A DNA stretch of 64,000 bases. It comes from UBA5336 sp038522375 (lineage in GTDB: Bacteria > Pseudomonadota > Alphaproteobacteria > Caulobacterales > Hyphomonadaceae). Each line of letters begins with the position of its first letter. Position 1 is the stretch's first letter. The DNA lies in the NCBI GenBank assembly GCA_038522375.1, contig JBCBKE010000005.1, positions 1 through 64,000 of the forward strand, read 5' to 3'. The translations under genes were made by a program, and so were the position numbers. Shown piece after piece: positions 16,533-25,251 of the stretch. Under the pieces are notes generated by a model. It ran no database searches, was not told the origin of the DNA, and saw only the letters and a program-made list of their open reading frames with translations.

Positions 16533-17933
16533 ATGTCAGCGCCGCGGAACCGCCACGGGAAAATTCTTGCGACGATTGGCCCGGGAAGCCGGTCGCCGGA
16601 TACTGTCCAGCTGCTCGCGAATGCGGGCGTTGATGTGTTTCGCATGAATTTCAGCCATGGCAGCCATGACGACCATGCCCAGGCCTTGCAGGCTGTGCGC
16701 GACGCCGAGCGGGCGCTCGGTCGTCCGCTTGCCGCGCTCGCCGACCTGCAAGGCCCGAAGGTACGGGTCGGGCGCTTTCGAGGCGGCAAGATCAGGCTGG
16801 GGTTCAATCGCGAATACGACCTCATTGCCGATGCGACGACCGATCGGGACGATGCCATTCCGGTACCGCACCCCGAAATTCTCGATGTTCTCGAACCTGG
16901 CGACCATGTGCTTTGCAATGACGGCCTGCTCACACTTGAAGTGGTCAAGGGCGGTCCGCATGCGCGGGTCCGTTCTCCGTTTCCGGGCGAGTTGTCAGAC
17001 AAGAAAGGCTTTACGGTGCGGGGCAAGGCCCTCCCGGTGCGAGCCCTGACCGACAAGGATCGCGAGGACCTCGCCTTCGCGATGGCGGCAGATATCGACC
17101 TTGTCGCCCTGTCATTTGTGCAAACCGCAGAGGATATAGACGAGGCGAAATCGCTGATCACGAACAGGGCGCCCCTGATTGCGAAGATCGAGAAGCCTGC
17201 CGCCATCGACAATCTCGACGCGATCCTTCGGGCGGCGGACGGGATCATGGTTGCGCGGGGCGATCTCGGTGTGGAATTTCCGACAGAACAAGTACCGATC
17301 ATCCAAAGGCGGATTGTCCGGGCGTCCCGCGCTGCAGGGCGTCCCGTGATCGTTGCGACCCAGATGCTCGAATCGATGATTGAGCACGCAGCGCCTACAC
17401 GGGCGGAAGCCAGTGACGTGGCAACCGCCGTGTACCAGGGTGCCGATGCCGTCATGCTGTCGGCGGAAACCGCTGTGGGCCGCCATCCGGCAACCGCGGT
17501 CGCCATCATGGGACGGATCATTGCGGCCACGGAAAACGCCGATGACTTTCCGCGGTCGCTAGCCCAGTTTACCGGAGACCCCGAGGGTGCTGAACTCGCC
17601 ATCGATATCGTGGCCGATGCTGCGTTTCGCATGGCCGAAAGCCAGGACTGCAGTGCCCTGGCCTTGCGAACGGGCTCGATTGGTCGGTTGGCCCGGTTCG
17701 CCCGGCGGCGCGGCATGCCGACCATTCTATATGGGTCCCGCGATCCCGCCCGGCTGCGGCGGTCACAACTGCTTTGGGGCGTTCATCCGGTCCAGCTCGA
17801 CAATCCCGGCGACATTGAGTGGGCCAGGCAGTTGGCCGACAAGGCAAACGTTACCGGCCCGGTCGCGTGGTCGGCGTGGAAGGGGGAGGACCTCGATGTG
17901 GTCACCGCCTGGGAAATCGGTTTGGAGGCTTAG
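16533..17933 (+). CDS. pyk: Pyruvate kinase
   Basis: This 466-residue enzyme converts phosphoenolpyruvate and ADP to pyruvate and ATP. The start is ATG 16533, with GGAGGG seven bases upstream; the frame extends to 16326 but that part is not kinase-like. NRHGKILATIGPGS (residues 5-18), FRMNFSHGSHDDH and ADLQGPKVRVG are N-terminal signatures. IAKIEKPAAIDNLD contains the catalytic lysine. MVARGDLGVE binds metal, and ATQMLESM and MLSAETAVG follow. It is divergent from cobS across about 180 bases and followed after six bases by an anion symporter. Confidence 0.95.
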   Translation: MSAPRNRHGKILATIGPGSRSPDTVQLLANAGVDVFRMNFSHGSHDDHAQALQAVRDAERALGRPLAALADLQGPKVRVGRFRGGKIRLGFNREYDLIADATTDRDDAIPVPHPEILDVLEPGDHVLCNDGLLTLEVVKGGPHARVRSPFPGELSDKKGFTVRGKALPVRALTDKDREDLAFAMAADIDLVALSFVQTAEDIDEAKSLITNRAPLIAKIEKPAAIDNLDAILRAADGIMVARGDLGVEFPTEQVPIIQRRIVRASRAAGRPVIVATQMLESMIEHAAPTRAEASDVATAVYQGADAVMLSAETAVGRHPATAVAIMGRIIAATENADDFPRSLAQFTGDPEGAELAIDIVADAAFRMAESQDCSALALRTGSIGRLARFARRRGMPTILYGSRDPARLRRSQLLWGVHPVQLDNPGDIEWARQLADKANVTGPVAWSAWKGEDLDVVTAWEIGLEA

Positions 17934-17939
17934 GTCGGT

Positions 17940-19454
17940 ATGTCAAACGCTAGTAACCTCCGCCCCGATCCGGCGTCGGAAGCGGTTGACAGCGCCAGGG
18001 GCCGGATCGGGTTATGGCTCGGTCCGCTACTGGCGATCCTGATCCAGCTTGCGCCGCTGCCGGCGTCGCTTCTCGAGTCTGCAGGCGACGAAGAAAGCGC
18101 GAGGGCAGCCTGGATCGTGCTCTCCATGCTCGTCCTCATGTCGGTCTGGTGGGTCACCGAAGCGCTTCCGATCCCGATCACATCGCTTTTGCCGCTGGTG
18201 GTCTTGCCGACAACAGGTGTCCTCTCCATCGCCCAGGCTTCCGCACCTTTCATGCACCCGATTGTGGTCTTGCTCATGGGTGGTTTCATTGTCGCCAAGG
18301 CGATCGAGCGGTGGAACCTGCACGCCCGGATTGCCCTGAACGTTGTTGTGCGGGTGGGCAGTTCACCGACGCGACTGATCGGGGGCTTCATGGCAGCCGC
18401 AGCAATTCTGTCGATGTGGATATCCAATACCGCTACCTCGATCATGATGATGCCGATCGCAATTTCGGCGGCCAGCGAGATTGTGGGGCGAGACAAGCTC
18501 GATGGACCTTTCACATGGGCGCTGTTGCTCGGCATCGCCTGGGCCTGCTCGATCGGTGGCCTGGGCACATTGGTCGGCACACCCACGAATCTGATTGTTG
18601 TTGGCTACATCAACGACAACACGACGCTCTCGATAGATTTTGCGCAATGGATGTTGATCGGGCTACCGGCGGTCGCGGTGATGGTTCCTGTTGCCTGGTT
18701 TGTCCTGACCCGCTGGGCCTTCAAGATAGAGATGACCGAAACAAGCGCTGGCCGTGATGCCGTGCTCGAAGACCTCCGCGCCCTTGGCCCCCTCAGCCGG
18801 CCCGAGGGCCGCACCATCGCGGTGTTTGCCGCGGTTGCGTTTCTATGGATTTTCCGCCGGCAACTGGCGGGTGTGGAACTTTTTGGTGTCGCCCCTTTCG
18901 CAAACCTGACCGACCATGTGATCGCCATCATTGGTGTCTTTCTCTGTTTCGTGGTGCCGTCTGGCACCGGACGTGGCGCCCTGCTCGACTGGAAAACAGC
19001 GGAGACGATTCCCTGGGGGGTCTTGCTGCTTTTCGGTGGGGGCATGTCGTTGGCAGCGGCGATCACCGCGTCGGGGCTGAGCACTTGGATCGGTGGCGAA
19101 TTGTCGGGGATCGCCGTGTTGCCCACTATTGTCCTGATTGCCGTGGTCACGACGCTGGTGATCTTCCTGACGGAGGTAACGAGCAACGTCGCAACAGCGT
19201 CAGCCCTGATGCCCGTCCTCGGGGCACTCGCGCTCTCCAGCGGCATCGAAGTCGGTTACCTGGCCGTACCCCTCGCGCTAGCGGCAAGCTGCGCCTTCAT
19301 GCTCCCGATGGCGACCGGACCCAACGCCGTTGCCTTTGCAACCAGCTATGTTTCGCTTCCCACCATGGCGCGGGCCGGACTGCGCTTGAACCTGTTGGCA
19401 ATCGCGGCGATTACCGCGCTGGTCTACGGTCTGGTGCCGTTGATCCTGATCTGA
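17940..19454 (+). CDS. DASS (SLC13) family sodium:dicarboxylate/anion symporter
   Basis: This 504-residue inner-membrane protein has about twelve hydrophobic segments. It carries the two SNT-type sodium/substrate motifs of the divalent-anion:sodium symporter family: WISNTATSIMMMP near residues 160-172 and TSNVATASALMPVL near 417-430. WWVTEALPIPITSLLPL near 65 is also diagnostic. Likely substrates are succinate, malate or related dicarboxylates, less likely sulfate. It starts six bases after pyk, so the two may be co-transcribed and link carboxylate uptake with the pyruvate node. Confidence 0.88.
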   Translation: MSNASNLRPDPASEAVDSARGRIGLWLGPLLAILIQLAPLPASLLESAGDEESARAAWIVLSMLVLMSVWWVTEALPIPITSLLPLVVLPTTGVLSIAQASAPFMHPIVVLLMGGFIVAKAIERWNLHARIALNVVVRVGSSPTRLIGGFMAAAAILSMWISNTATSIMMMPIAISAASEIVGRDKLDGPFTWALLLGIAWACSIGGLGTLVGTPTNLIVVGYINDNTTLSIDFAQWMLIGLPAVAVMVPVAWFVLTRWAFKIEMTETSAGRDAVLEDLRALGPLSRPEGRTIAVFAAVAFLWIFRRQLAGVELFGVAPFANLTDHVIAIIGVFLCFVVPSGTGRGALLDWKTAETIPWGVLLLFGGGMSLAAAITASGLSTWIGGELSGIAVLPTIVLIAVVTTLVIFLTEVTSNVATASALMPVLGALALSSGIEVGYLAVPLALAASCAFMLPMATGPNAVAFATSYVSLPTMARAGLRLNLLAIAAITALVYGLVPLILI

Positions 19455-19487
19455 GAGGTCGTGCGCTTTTACAAGACCGGTCCGGGG

Positions 19488-20483
19488 TCACTCCTCCGAT
19501 GGGGCCGAAACAGGCACCTCGTCTGCGCTTTCGCCGGTGCCCGGCTTCGTGAATTTCAGCGTCATGCGGTCGCTCTCGCCGATCGCGATGTAGATCGCTG
19601 GGTCGAAATCAGCGGGAGCGTTGCCGTTGGCATCTTCCGCGCGGTTATTCGGCGGCAGTGTCCACACCCCGAATGGGTGATCTGCCCTATCGGCCGGGTT
19701 TGCATTGATTTCCGACGACTCGACAAAGACGAAGCCGGCCCTTTCGGCGGCGGCCTTGACGTAGTCCTCATGGACATAGCCGTTCGACGCCGTGGGGTCC
19801 TGGGTTTCAGCCGACGGGAGGCGATGTTCGACCACGCCCAACGTCCCGCCCGGTTTCAACGCGGCGAAAGCGTCAACGAAAACCTTGTCGGCGTAACCGC
19901 CAGCCATCCAGTTGTGCAAGTTCCTGAACGTCAACACGACATCGGCGGTGCCGTCTGGCGCAAGCGGGCCCGATTGTTCCGAGAACGCGGTGATGGAGAC
20001 TGGGCCAAACAGGTTGACCACGCTGTCCAGGCGGGCCCGGTAGTCCTCCACCCGGGCCTCCATCTGGGCCCGGCGTTCACCGTCAAACGCCTCGGGATCG
20101 AAACCGGCGGCGATGAAGGACCCACCGCCGCTCGCAAGGTAAGGCGCAAGGATCGCCGAATACCAGCCGCCGCCCGGCCACAGCTCGATGACGGTATCGC
20201 TCGGCTTGACGCCGAAGAAGGAAAGCGTTTCGACCGGGTTGCGGGCAGCGTCCCTGACCGTTTCCTCAGCCCCTCGCCAGGGCCCGGCGACGGCCCAGGC
20301 AAGGGGGTCGGTATCGCGTTCTGGCCGAGCCAGGTAGTCGGCATAGGGCGTTTCTTGCGCCGCAACGGGCGGTGCTCCGGCCGCCTGACTGTCATCGGTC
20401 TTCGGGTCAGTACAACCGCTAGGCAAGAAGAGTATGGATCCCAGCAACCAGGAGCGAATGGGCGGGGCGTTCATCGGTGCCAT
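19488..20483 (-). CDS. Exported lipoprotein with SAM-methyltransferase-like fold (COG4798-like)
   Basis: The start is ATG 20483, with GGAGG eight bases upstream, giving 331 residues; the frame extends further but without a better start. The N-terminus is a lipoprotein signal (SWLLGSILFLPSGC, lipid-anchored Cys24). The mature part has VIELWPGGGWYSAILAPYL, the glycine loop of Rossmann methyltransferases in the uncharacterised COG4798 group. DVVLTFRNLHNW and LKPGGTLGVVEHR follow. SAM is not known to be available outside the cytoplasm, so the function is unclear. A paralogue with the same layout lies at 22960-23853. Confidence 0.75.
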   Translation of the reverse strand: MAPMNAPPIRSWLLGSILFLPSGCTDPKTDDSQAAGAPPVAAQETPYADYLARPERDTDPLAWAVAGPWRGAEETVRDAARNPVETLSFFGVKPSDTVIELWPGGGWYSAILAPYLASGGGSFIAAGFDPEAFDGERRAQMEARVEDYRARLDSVVNLFGPVSITAFSEQSGPLAPDGTADVVLTFRNLHNWMAGGYADKVFVDAFAALKPGGTLGVVEHRLPSAETQDPTASNGYVHEDYVKAAAERAGFVFVESSEINANPADRADHPFGVWTLPPNNRAEDANGNAPADFDPAIYIAIGESDRMTLKFTKPGTGESADEVPVSAPSEE

Positions 20484-20508
20484 TGGTGGTGCCTCCGTCC
20501 GGTGTGAT

Positions 20509-20538
20509 CTTGAACAGGCCTCAGGGCTTCCCACATAC
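20509..20538 (+). promoter_or_regulatory. Possible RpoH (sigma-32) promoter for hsp20
   Basis: CTTGAA at 20509-20514 and CACATAC at 20532-20538 are separated by 17 bases. The -35 fits heat-shock promoters well and the -10 only partly. Transcription from here would give a leader of about 140 bases ending in the hairpin at 20656-20677. Confidence 0.4.
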
Positions 20539-20655
20539 CCGAAGCGACGGCGCTGCCAAGCGGGCCGTTGCGCAAACAACCTGAGTCTCATGCTGATTGG
20601 GAGATCAATCACGGAGAGCAGGGATCGAGAAACCGCCGGCTTTGCCCGGTTCCTA

Positions 20656-20677
20656 CAGTTGCTTTATGCGAGGACTG
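20656..20677 (+). promoter_or_regulatory. ROSE-like RNA thermometer hairpin covering the hsp20 ribosome binding site
   Basis: CAGTTGCT (20656-20663) faces AGGACTG (20671-20677) across a seven-base loop. Pairing is C-G, A-U, G-C, U-A, U-G, a bulged G, C-G and U-A. This is the UUGCU-versus-AGGA arrangement, with the conserved bulged G, that defines ROSE elements of alphaproteobacterial small heat-shock genes. The hidden AGGA is the only good Shine-Dalgarno for ATG 20684, nine bases away. A second stem is possible just upstream (about 20630-20653). Melting on heating would release translation. Confidence 0.7.
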
Positions 20678-20683
20678 AAGACC

Positions 20684-21160
20684 ATGAACACTATCGACCT
20701 GACACCCCTTTATCGCACCATGGTGGGCTTTGACCGGCTCGCCTCCATGATCGACACGGCGAACCGCCTGGACGGTGCGCAGGCTTACCCCCCCTACAAT
20801 ATCGAACGAATTGGCGAGGATCACTTCGCCATCGAGCTTGCCGTTGCGGGCTTCGTGCAAGCCGATCTCGATATCGAGATTGAAGAGGGTCTGCTGACCG
20901 TCGCTGGGAAGCGGCAGCCCGCCGACAGCGCGGAAGAACGCGAGTTCCTCCACCGCGGGATTGCGGAGCGCAGTTTCATCCGCCGGTTTCAACTGGCCGA
21001 CCACGTGATCGTAACTGGCGCTGAGCTTCAGAACGGGCTGTTGAGAATTGAACTTATCCGCGAGCTTCCCGAGGTGCTCAAGCCCCGAAAGATCGCCATC
21101 GGGCAAACTGAAGCACCCAAGCCCAAGCTGATCGACAGAGCCAAGTCGTCAGCCGCGTAA
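20684..21160 (+). CDS. Small heat-shock protein Hsp20
   Basis: This 158-residue chaperone binds unfolding proteins without ATP. The start MNTIDLTPLYRTMVGFDRL matches IbpA-type N-termini. In-frame starts upstream at 20666 and 20597 are rejected because the ribosome binding site and family alignment favour 20684. The alpha-crystallin domain runs from about residue 35 (YPPYNIERIGEDHFAIELAV) to about 130, with the late signature ADHVIVTGAELQNGLLRIEL. It stands alone, with its own thermometer hairpin and terminator. Expression is probably controlled by RpoH and by RNA melting. Confidence 0.92.
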   Translation: MNTIDLTPLYRTMVGFDRLASMIDTANRLDGAQAYPPYNIERIGEDHFAIELAVAGFVQADLDIEIEEGLLTVAGKRQPADSAEEREFLHRGIAERSFIRRFQLADHVIVTGAELQNGLLRIELIRELPEVLKPRKIAIGQTEAPKPKLIDRAKSSAA

Positions 21161-21183
21161 CGGCGCTCATTCAGATTTTGACG

Positions 21184-21216
21184 ACGCGTCCCTTTCCGAA
21201 GGGGCGCGTTTGTCTT
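21184..21216 (+). terminator. Rho-independent terminator of hsp20
   Basis: An 11-base-pair stem (21184-21194 with 21199-21209, one T-G wobble) closes the four-base loop TCCG and is followed by TTTGTCTT. It begins 24 bases after the hsp20 stop. Confidence 0.85.
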
Positions 21217-21244
21217 GATGGTTGATCAGGGTTTCGGCGCGACC

Positions 21245-21808
21245 TCATCGGCTTTGGCCATATCCCCGCAATTGGTCGCAGGCATAGGTGAAATCCTGAC
21301 GGCAAGCGCGGCGCAGATTTTCGATGCCTTCCTGACGGTCTCTCAATCCGCCCAGACCCATATACTGCATGTTACCGAGCCCTGCACATCCGCGTTGATC
21401 GCTCAGCTCACATGCCCTCTGGTACAGGACACGTGCACTTTCATAGTCGGGTGAGCCTGTGGCGCGTCCTTCGAAGTGGATGGTGGCGGCGAGGGTGCAC
21501 CCATCCGACGCGCTGAGGCTGCAAGCATCGGTTGCAGAATCGATGGCCTTTGTGAGGTCTTGCGGGCCACCGCGACCAATACGCCAGTCATCGGCCACGC
21601 GCAGGCAACTTTTCACTTCACCCCTGCGGCACTCCTCGGCGAACAACACGCGGGATGCTGGGTAGTCTCCGATCGCGTACGCATAGGCTCCGTCAGGATA
21701 GTCAGGTCCCTCATTTGCCTGGGTCTGTGTATCTTGAGCAACTGCTACCGTGGTCGACAGCGCGACACTTGCAACCCAACCGATAAACCATTGCTGTTTT
21801 CTACCCAT
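21245..21808 (-). CDS. Secreted Sel1-repeat protein
   Basis: This 187-residue protein begins with a Sec signal peptide (residues ~1-25, ending VAVAQ). The mature part is built from cysteine-paired Sel1/TPR-like helical repeats (for example AEECRRGEVKSCLRVADDW, ATDACSLSASDGCTLAATIHFEG, RACELSDQRGCAGLGNMQY). The alternating cysteines seven to nine residues apart resemble the HcpA-type repeats that form disulfides in the periplasm. Such proteins usually mediate protein contacts. No enzymatic motif is visible and no neighbour explains its role. Confidence 0.75.
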   Translation of the reverse strand: MGRKQQWFIGWVASVALSTTVAVAQDTQTQANEGPDYPDGAYAYAIGDYPASRVLFAEECRRGEVKSCLRVADDWRIGRGGPQDLTKAIDSATDACSLSASDGCTLAATIHFEGRATGSPDYESARVLYQRACELSDQRGCAGLGNMQYMGLGGLRDRQEGIENLRRACRQDFTYACDQLRGYGQSR

Positions 21809-21937
21809 GGGCTGTCCTAGTCTTCGTTCGTCTCGAAAAAACCTGTTTGGTCACGTTTTCCGCTTGCCTAAAGCGATTGCGATGCTTGCGTGCATGCCGG
21901 TACGCCATCATTGTAGGAGAGGAGTTGGGAGCACAAT

Positions 21938-22909
21938 ATGGCAGCGAGTGATCAAGCGCCGATCGGATCGGGATTTAATCGCAAATCGACAGCGGAAGAC
22001 GTTCTGGGCAGTGTTAGCCTGTCTGGTAAGCACGCCATCGTCACGGGGGGCTATTCGGGTATCGGTCTGGAAACGGTGCGCGCCCTTGCCAATGCCGGGG
22101 CCTCGGTCACCGTTCCGGCGCGCCGGCTCGAACATGCGCGGGACGTGCTGTCAGCGCTGGAGGGAGACATCCATGTTAAGGCGCTGGATCTTGGAGACCT
22201 CAAGAGTATCGCGCAATTCACCGATGACTACCTGGCCAGCCATGGAGCCCTGCATATCCTGATAAACAATGCTGGGGTCATGGCGAACCCATTGACCCGC
22301 CTCGCGCCGGGTTGGGAAAGCCAGTTCGGCATCAATCACCTCGGGCACTTTGAGCTTGCGAGACGGCTTTTTCCGGCATTGGCTTCTGCGGGTGGGGCGC
22401 GGGTCGTGGCGCTGTCTTCCACAGGTCACCACCTGACGGATATACACTGGGACGATCCCAACTTTCGAAACCATGACTACGACAAGTGGCAGGCCTATGG
22501 GCAGGCGAAGACCGCAAACAGCCTGTTTGCCGTCGGCCTTGATCAGAAGTGGGCCGATGCCGGTATCAGGGGATTCGCGGTCCACCCCGGCGGCATTTTC
22601 ACGCCATTGCAACGTCACCTGGCCAACGAGGAAATGGTCGCCTTGGGTTGGAAGAACGCCGATGGGAGCGTGCCACCCGCCGTGCAGGAGTCTTTCAAGT
22701 CGCCCGAACAGGGCGCAGCAACATCCTGTTGGGCAGCAACGGCGCCAAGCCTGGACGGTATGGGCGGGCTCTACTGCGAGGACGTTGAAGTCGCAGCGCT
22801 GGCGACCGATCCAAAGGCCCGTTACAGTGGCGTCAGAGCCTACGCCGTTGACCCGGAGGCTGCTTTGCGGCTTTGGACCATGAGCGATGCCATGATTGCG
22901 CGAGCCTAG
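21938..22909 (+). CDS. SDR family oxidoreductase (retinol-dehydrogenase-like)
   Basis: This 323-residue short-chain dehydrogenase has TGGYSGIGLETV near residues 36-47, LDLGDL near 87, INNAGVM near 109-115, the SSTG serine near 155 and YGQAK near 186-190. It is longer than classical FabG-type enzymes and resembles the retinol-dehydrogenase/WWOX-type SDRs, with VHPGGIFTPLQRHL in the substrate-closing region. The cofactor is probably NADP; substrate unknown. It is preceded by a purine-rich stretch GGAGAGGAG further upstream. It faces away from the Sel1 gene. Confidence 0.85.
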   Translation: MAASDQAPIGSGFNRKSTAEDVLGSVSLSGKHAIVTGGYSGIGLETVRALANAGASVTVPARRLEHARDVLSALEGDIHVKALDLGDLKSIAQFTDDYLASHGALHILINNAGVMANPLTRLAPGWESQFGINHLGHFELARRLFPALASAGGARVVALSSTGHHLTDIHWDDPNFRNHDYDKWQAYGQAKTANSLFAVGLDQKWADAGIRGFAVHPGGIFTPLQRHLANEEMVALGWKNADGSVPPAVQESFKSPEQGAATSCWAATAPSLDGMGGLYCEDVEVAALATDPKARYSGVRAYAVDPEAALRLWTMSDAMIARA

Positions 22910-22959
22910 CCGTCGCCGGGTCGATCAGTCCGGCATGAGCCATAGGAATGGAGACGTGC

Positions 22960-23853
22960 GTGAGAAACACTCACCTTTTCGAAATCGGGAAGCACTGTCT
23001 CGGGTTCGCCGCTATTCCGCTGCTGGCCGGCTGCGCCTTTCTGTCCGATCTGGGAAATGACGCGCTTCCGACGGCGACGCTGGGTGAACCCCTCGCCGAC
23101 AAGGCGGGGGCATCCGATCCAGTGGCGATGACCGATAGTCTCCCACCACTGGCGATGGATAGGGTCGTCCCCCCTGATGCCATTGTGAAAGCTGTTGAAC
23201 ACCCTGACCGGCCCGATGGGGATCGCGCCCTGGATGACGCGCGGAAACCGGCAGGGGTGATGGCGTTTGCCGGTATCGCCGAAGGGCAGACAATTCTCGA
23301 AATGGCGGCGGGCGACGGCTATTTCACCGAATTGCTTGCGAGGGCCGTCGGTCCCCGCGGTCGGGTTTACATGCAGAATCCGCCGACGTTCGAGGGGTTT
23401 GTCGACGACACGGTCAGTAATCGCTTGGCCGGTCGCCTGACAAACGTCACGGTCATGAAAACAGGTTTCGACCGTCTTCCGTTGCCCGAACGTTCGGTCG
23501 ACCGGGTCACATGGTTCCAGGGGCCAGACGCGCTTTGGGTTGCCCCTGAGCCGTCAGGAGAGCCTGGCGACCCAGGCGCAGTCTTCGGCGCGATTTATAG
23601 CGTACTCAAACCGGGCGGCCGGTTTGTCGTACTCGACCATCGCGCGCCTAGCGGGTCGCCACCCGAAACCGCTGGTCAGACCCATCGCCTCGACCCTGCT
23701 ACGGTGGTGGAAATTGCCATGAAAGCCGGCTTCGTCGTCGCGGGGGAGAGCGATTTGTTGAGAAGCGATCATGACGATCTGGCCCTCGACGCGTTTGACG
23801 AACAGGTGCGCGGCAGAACTGACCAGTTCCTGATTGCCTTTGAACGTCCCTGA
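22960..23853 (+). CDS. Exported lipoprotein with SAM-methyltransferase-like fold (second copy)
   Basis: This protein has 297 residues from GTG 22960, which has GGAG six bases upstream; ATG 22948 is possible but its spacing is poor. A lipoprotein signal ends in PLLAGC. The mature part has TILEMAAGDGYFTELLARAV near residues 110-130, the SAM-binding loop of Rossmann methyltransferases. VDRVTWFQGPDALW and LKPGGRFVVLDHRAPSG follow. The layout parallels the lipoprotein at 19488-20483 (signal, spacer, Rossmann domain, loss of usual context), suggesting paralogues. Substrate and cofactor are unknown. The gene end overlaps the next frame by 20 bases. Confidence 0.7.
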   Translation: MRNTHLFEIGKHCLGFAAIPLLAGCAFLSDLGNDALPTATLGEPLADKAGASDPVAMTDSLPPLAMDRVVPPDAIVKAVEHPDRPDGDRALDDARKPAGVMAFAGIAEGQTILEMAAGDGYFTELLARAVGPRGRVYMQNPPTFEGFVDDTVSNRLAGRLTNVTVMKTGFDRLPLPERSVDRVTWFQGPDALWVAPEPSGEPGDPGAVFGAIYSVLKPGGRFVVLDHRAPSGSPPETAGQTHRLDPATVVEIAMKAGFVVAGESDLLRSDHDDLALDAFDEQVRGRTDQFLIAFERP

Positions 23854-24322
23854 ACCTCCGTTCCGGTCACCAAGGCTCAGGCGACCTCGGCAGGAGGAGT
23901 ATCTGGCGTTGACGGATCTCTGCCTGCGATCAAAGGCCGTACATGGCTACGATCCCGACTTCATCGCTGCATGCCGGCATGAGCTTGCGGTCTCGGCGTC
24001 CAGTGTTGCGCGCGGACCTGCGCAAGTTGCCCTGGCTCACCAGGGACTGCCGGTTGGGTACTGTCAGGTGATTGCAGATCGTCGTGAGTGTTGGCTTGAG
24101 GCGCTGTTCGTCGATCCGTCGATAATCGGAACGGGCGTCGGGCGCCGATTGTTCCTGTGGTCTGTTGAAGCGGCCCGCGCGCTGGGCGCAGCGAGGATGG
24201 AGATCGCATCGGACCCTGGTGCGGCCGCGTTTTATCGCGCCATGGGAGCGGTGGATGCGGGAGAGGTGGCATCCGGGTCGATCCCCGGCCGCAAGCTTCC
24301 TCGTCTGCTGATGGCGGTATGA
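23834..24322 (+). CDS. GNAT family N-acetyltransferase
   Basis: This acetyltransferase of about 162 residues shows the acetyl-CoA loop IIGTGVGRRLFLWSVEAAR near residues 95-113, preceded by the family strand WLEALFVDPS. AAFYRAMGA follows, where the tyrosine is typical of the catalytic region. The start is uncertain: no ATG exists near the N-terminus, and TTG 23834 or 23840 overlap the end of the previous gene by up to 20 bases, which suggests translational coupling. Substrate is unknown. Confidence 0.75.
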   Translation: MPLNVPEPPFRSPRLRRPRQEEYLALTDLCLRSKAVHGYDPDFIAACRHELAVSASSVARGPAQVALAHQGLPVGYCQVIADRRECWLEALFVDPSIIGTGVGRRLFLWSVEAARALGAARMEIASDPGAAAFYRAMGAVDAGEVASGSIPGRKLPRLLMAV

Positions 24323-24407
24323 TTTGGCCCCCTGGCCGGCGGTTTGCGCCCGCTACCCCAAGGTCTGGTGTGGTGTTGGGCTTGACCGGCACAGGGAGCC
24401 GGCGCCA

Positions 24408-25145
24408 ATGGCGGAGATGAGTATTCTGCCCCCGTTCCTGCGCCGGCTGGATGATACGGCAGCCCGCACGGTTCTGGTCTCGGTAACCCTGTTCGGGCTT
24501 GTGCTTGCGGTTTTCCTCCTTGGAAAGTCCGGAATTCTGCTGGACATTGATGCTGTCCAGGCGCTGATCGGCGGGCTTGCAGACAGCATCTGGGGTCTAC
24601 CGGCACTGATCGCTGTGTTCTGTGTCAGCGCGTTTGTGGGTATTCCCCAGTTCGTTCTTATCGGGATGGCCATCGTGGCCTTTGGACCGGCGCTGGGGTT
24701 TGGCTACTCCTGGGTCGCGACGCTGGTTTCAGGCGCATTTACGTTCTGGATCGGGCGGTTCGCAGGTGAAGAGGCCGTGCGCCAGTATGGCGGAAACTTC
24801 GCCAACAGGATGTCCAGTTTCATCGGTCAGAACGCATTCCTGGCGAGCGCTATCGTGCGCAACGTCCCCACCGGCCCTTTCCTGCTGGTGAACATGGCGT
24901 TTGGCGTCAGCCGCGCGCGGTTCACCCACTACCTCGCCGGTATGGCCGTTGGCGTCCTGCCAAAGCTCTTCCTTGTGACGTTCGCCGGCCAGAGTGTTCT
25001 GTCAGCGCTTGGGGGAAGGCCTATCTTGGCGATTGTCGCCGCTTTGGCAGCGGTCGCGTTGTGGGTGCTTCTGGCGCTTTATGCGAGAAGACGCGTTCGC
25101 GCCTATCAGGAGAAAATTGCTACTGAAGGCCGTGCGGAGCATTGA
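24408..25145 (+). CDS. TVP38/TMEM64 (VTT-domain) membrane protein
   Basis: This 245-residue inner-membrane protein starts at ATG 24408, with GGGAG about ten bases upstream; the frame extends to 24324. The first membrane span is near residues 20-40. The VTT/SNARE-associated core contains FVGIPQFVLIGMAIVAFGPALG near 82-103, FTFWIGRFAGEEAVRQYG and AIVRNVPTGPFLLVNMAFG near 150-168. It ends with a final span and a basic tail (LYARRRVRAYQEK). DedA/TVP38 relatives flip or transport lipids in other organisms; no specific role can be assigned. Confidence 0.78.
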   Translation: MAEMSILPPFLRRLDDTAARTVLVSVTLFGLVLAVFLLGKSGILLDIDAVQALIGGLADSIWGLPALIAVFCVSAFVGIPQFVLIGMAIVAFGPALGFGYSWVATLVSGAFTFWIGRFAGEEAVRQYGGNFANRMSSFIGQNAFLASAIVRNVPTGPFLLVNMAFGVSRARFTHYLAGMAVGVLPKLFLVTFAGQSVLSALGGRPILAIVAALAAVALWVLLALYARRRVRAYQEKIATEGRAEH

Positions 25146-25176
25146 CAGCGCACGCCCTTATGGCACTTCTTGGATT

Positions 25177-25251
25177 ATGGGAATGAATTTGCCCCTTCCA
25201 AGCCTGAGCGGACGGCTCCTTAGCAGCCCCTGGCCGGCTGCTGCCCGCTGA
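25177..25251 (+). CDS. Possible leader peptide before leuA
   Basis: A 24-codon frame starts at ATG 25177 (or 25183) and contains five leucine codons, including a CTC-CTT pair. It ends at TGA inside the large hairpin 25227-25275. This is the layout of a leucine attenuator, but the leucine content is modest and the ribosome binding site weak. It may be a chance frame. Confidence 0.25.
   Translation: MGMNLPLPSLSGRLLSSPWPAAAR

Noticed and set aside
16352..17725. Minus-strand extension that would make the CobS-like protein 785 residues long
   Set aside because: It lies antisense to the clearly coding pyruvate kinase gene, and its serine/arginine-rich sequence looks like a reverse-frame shadow.
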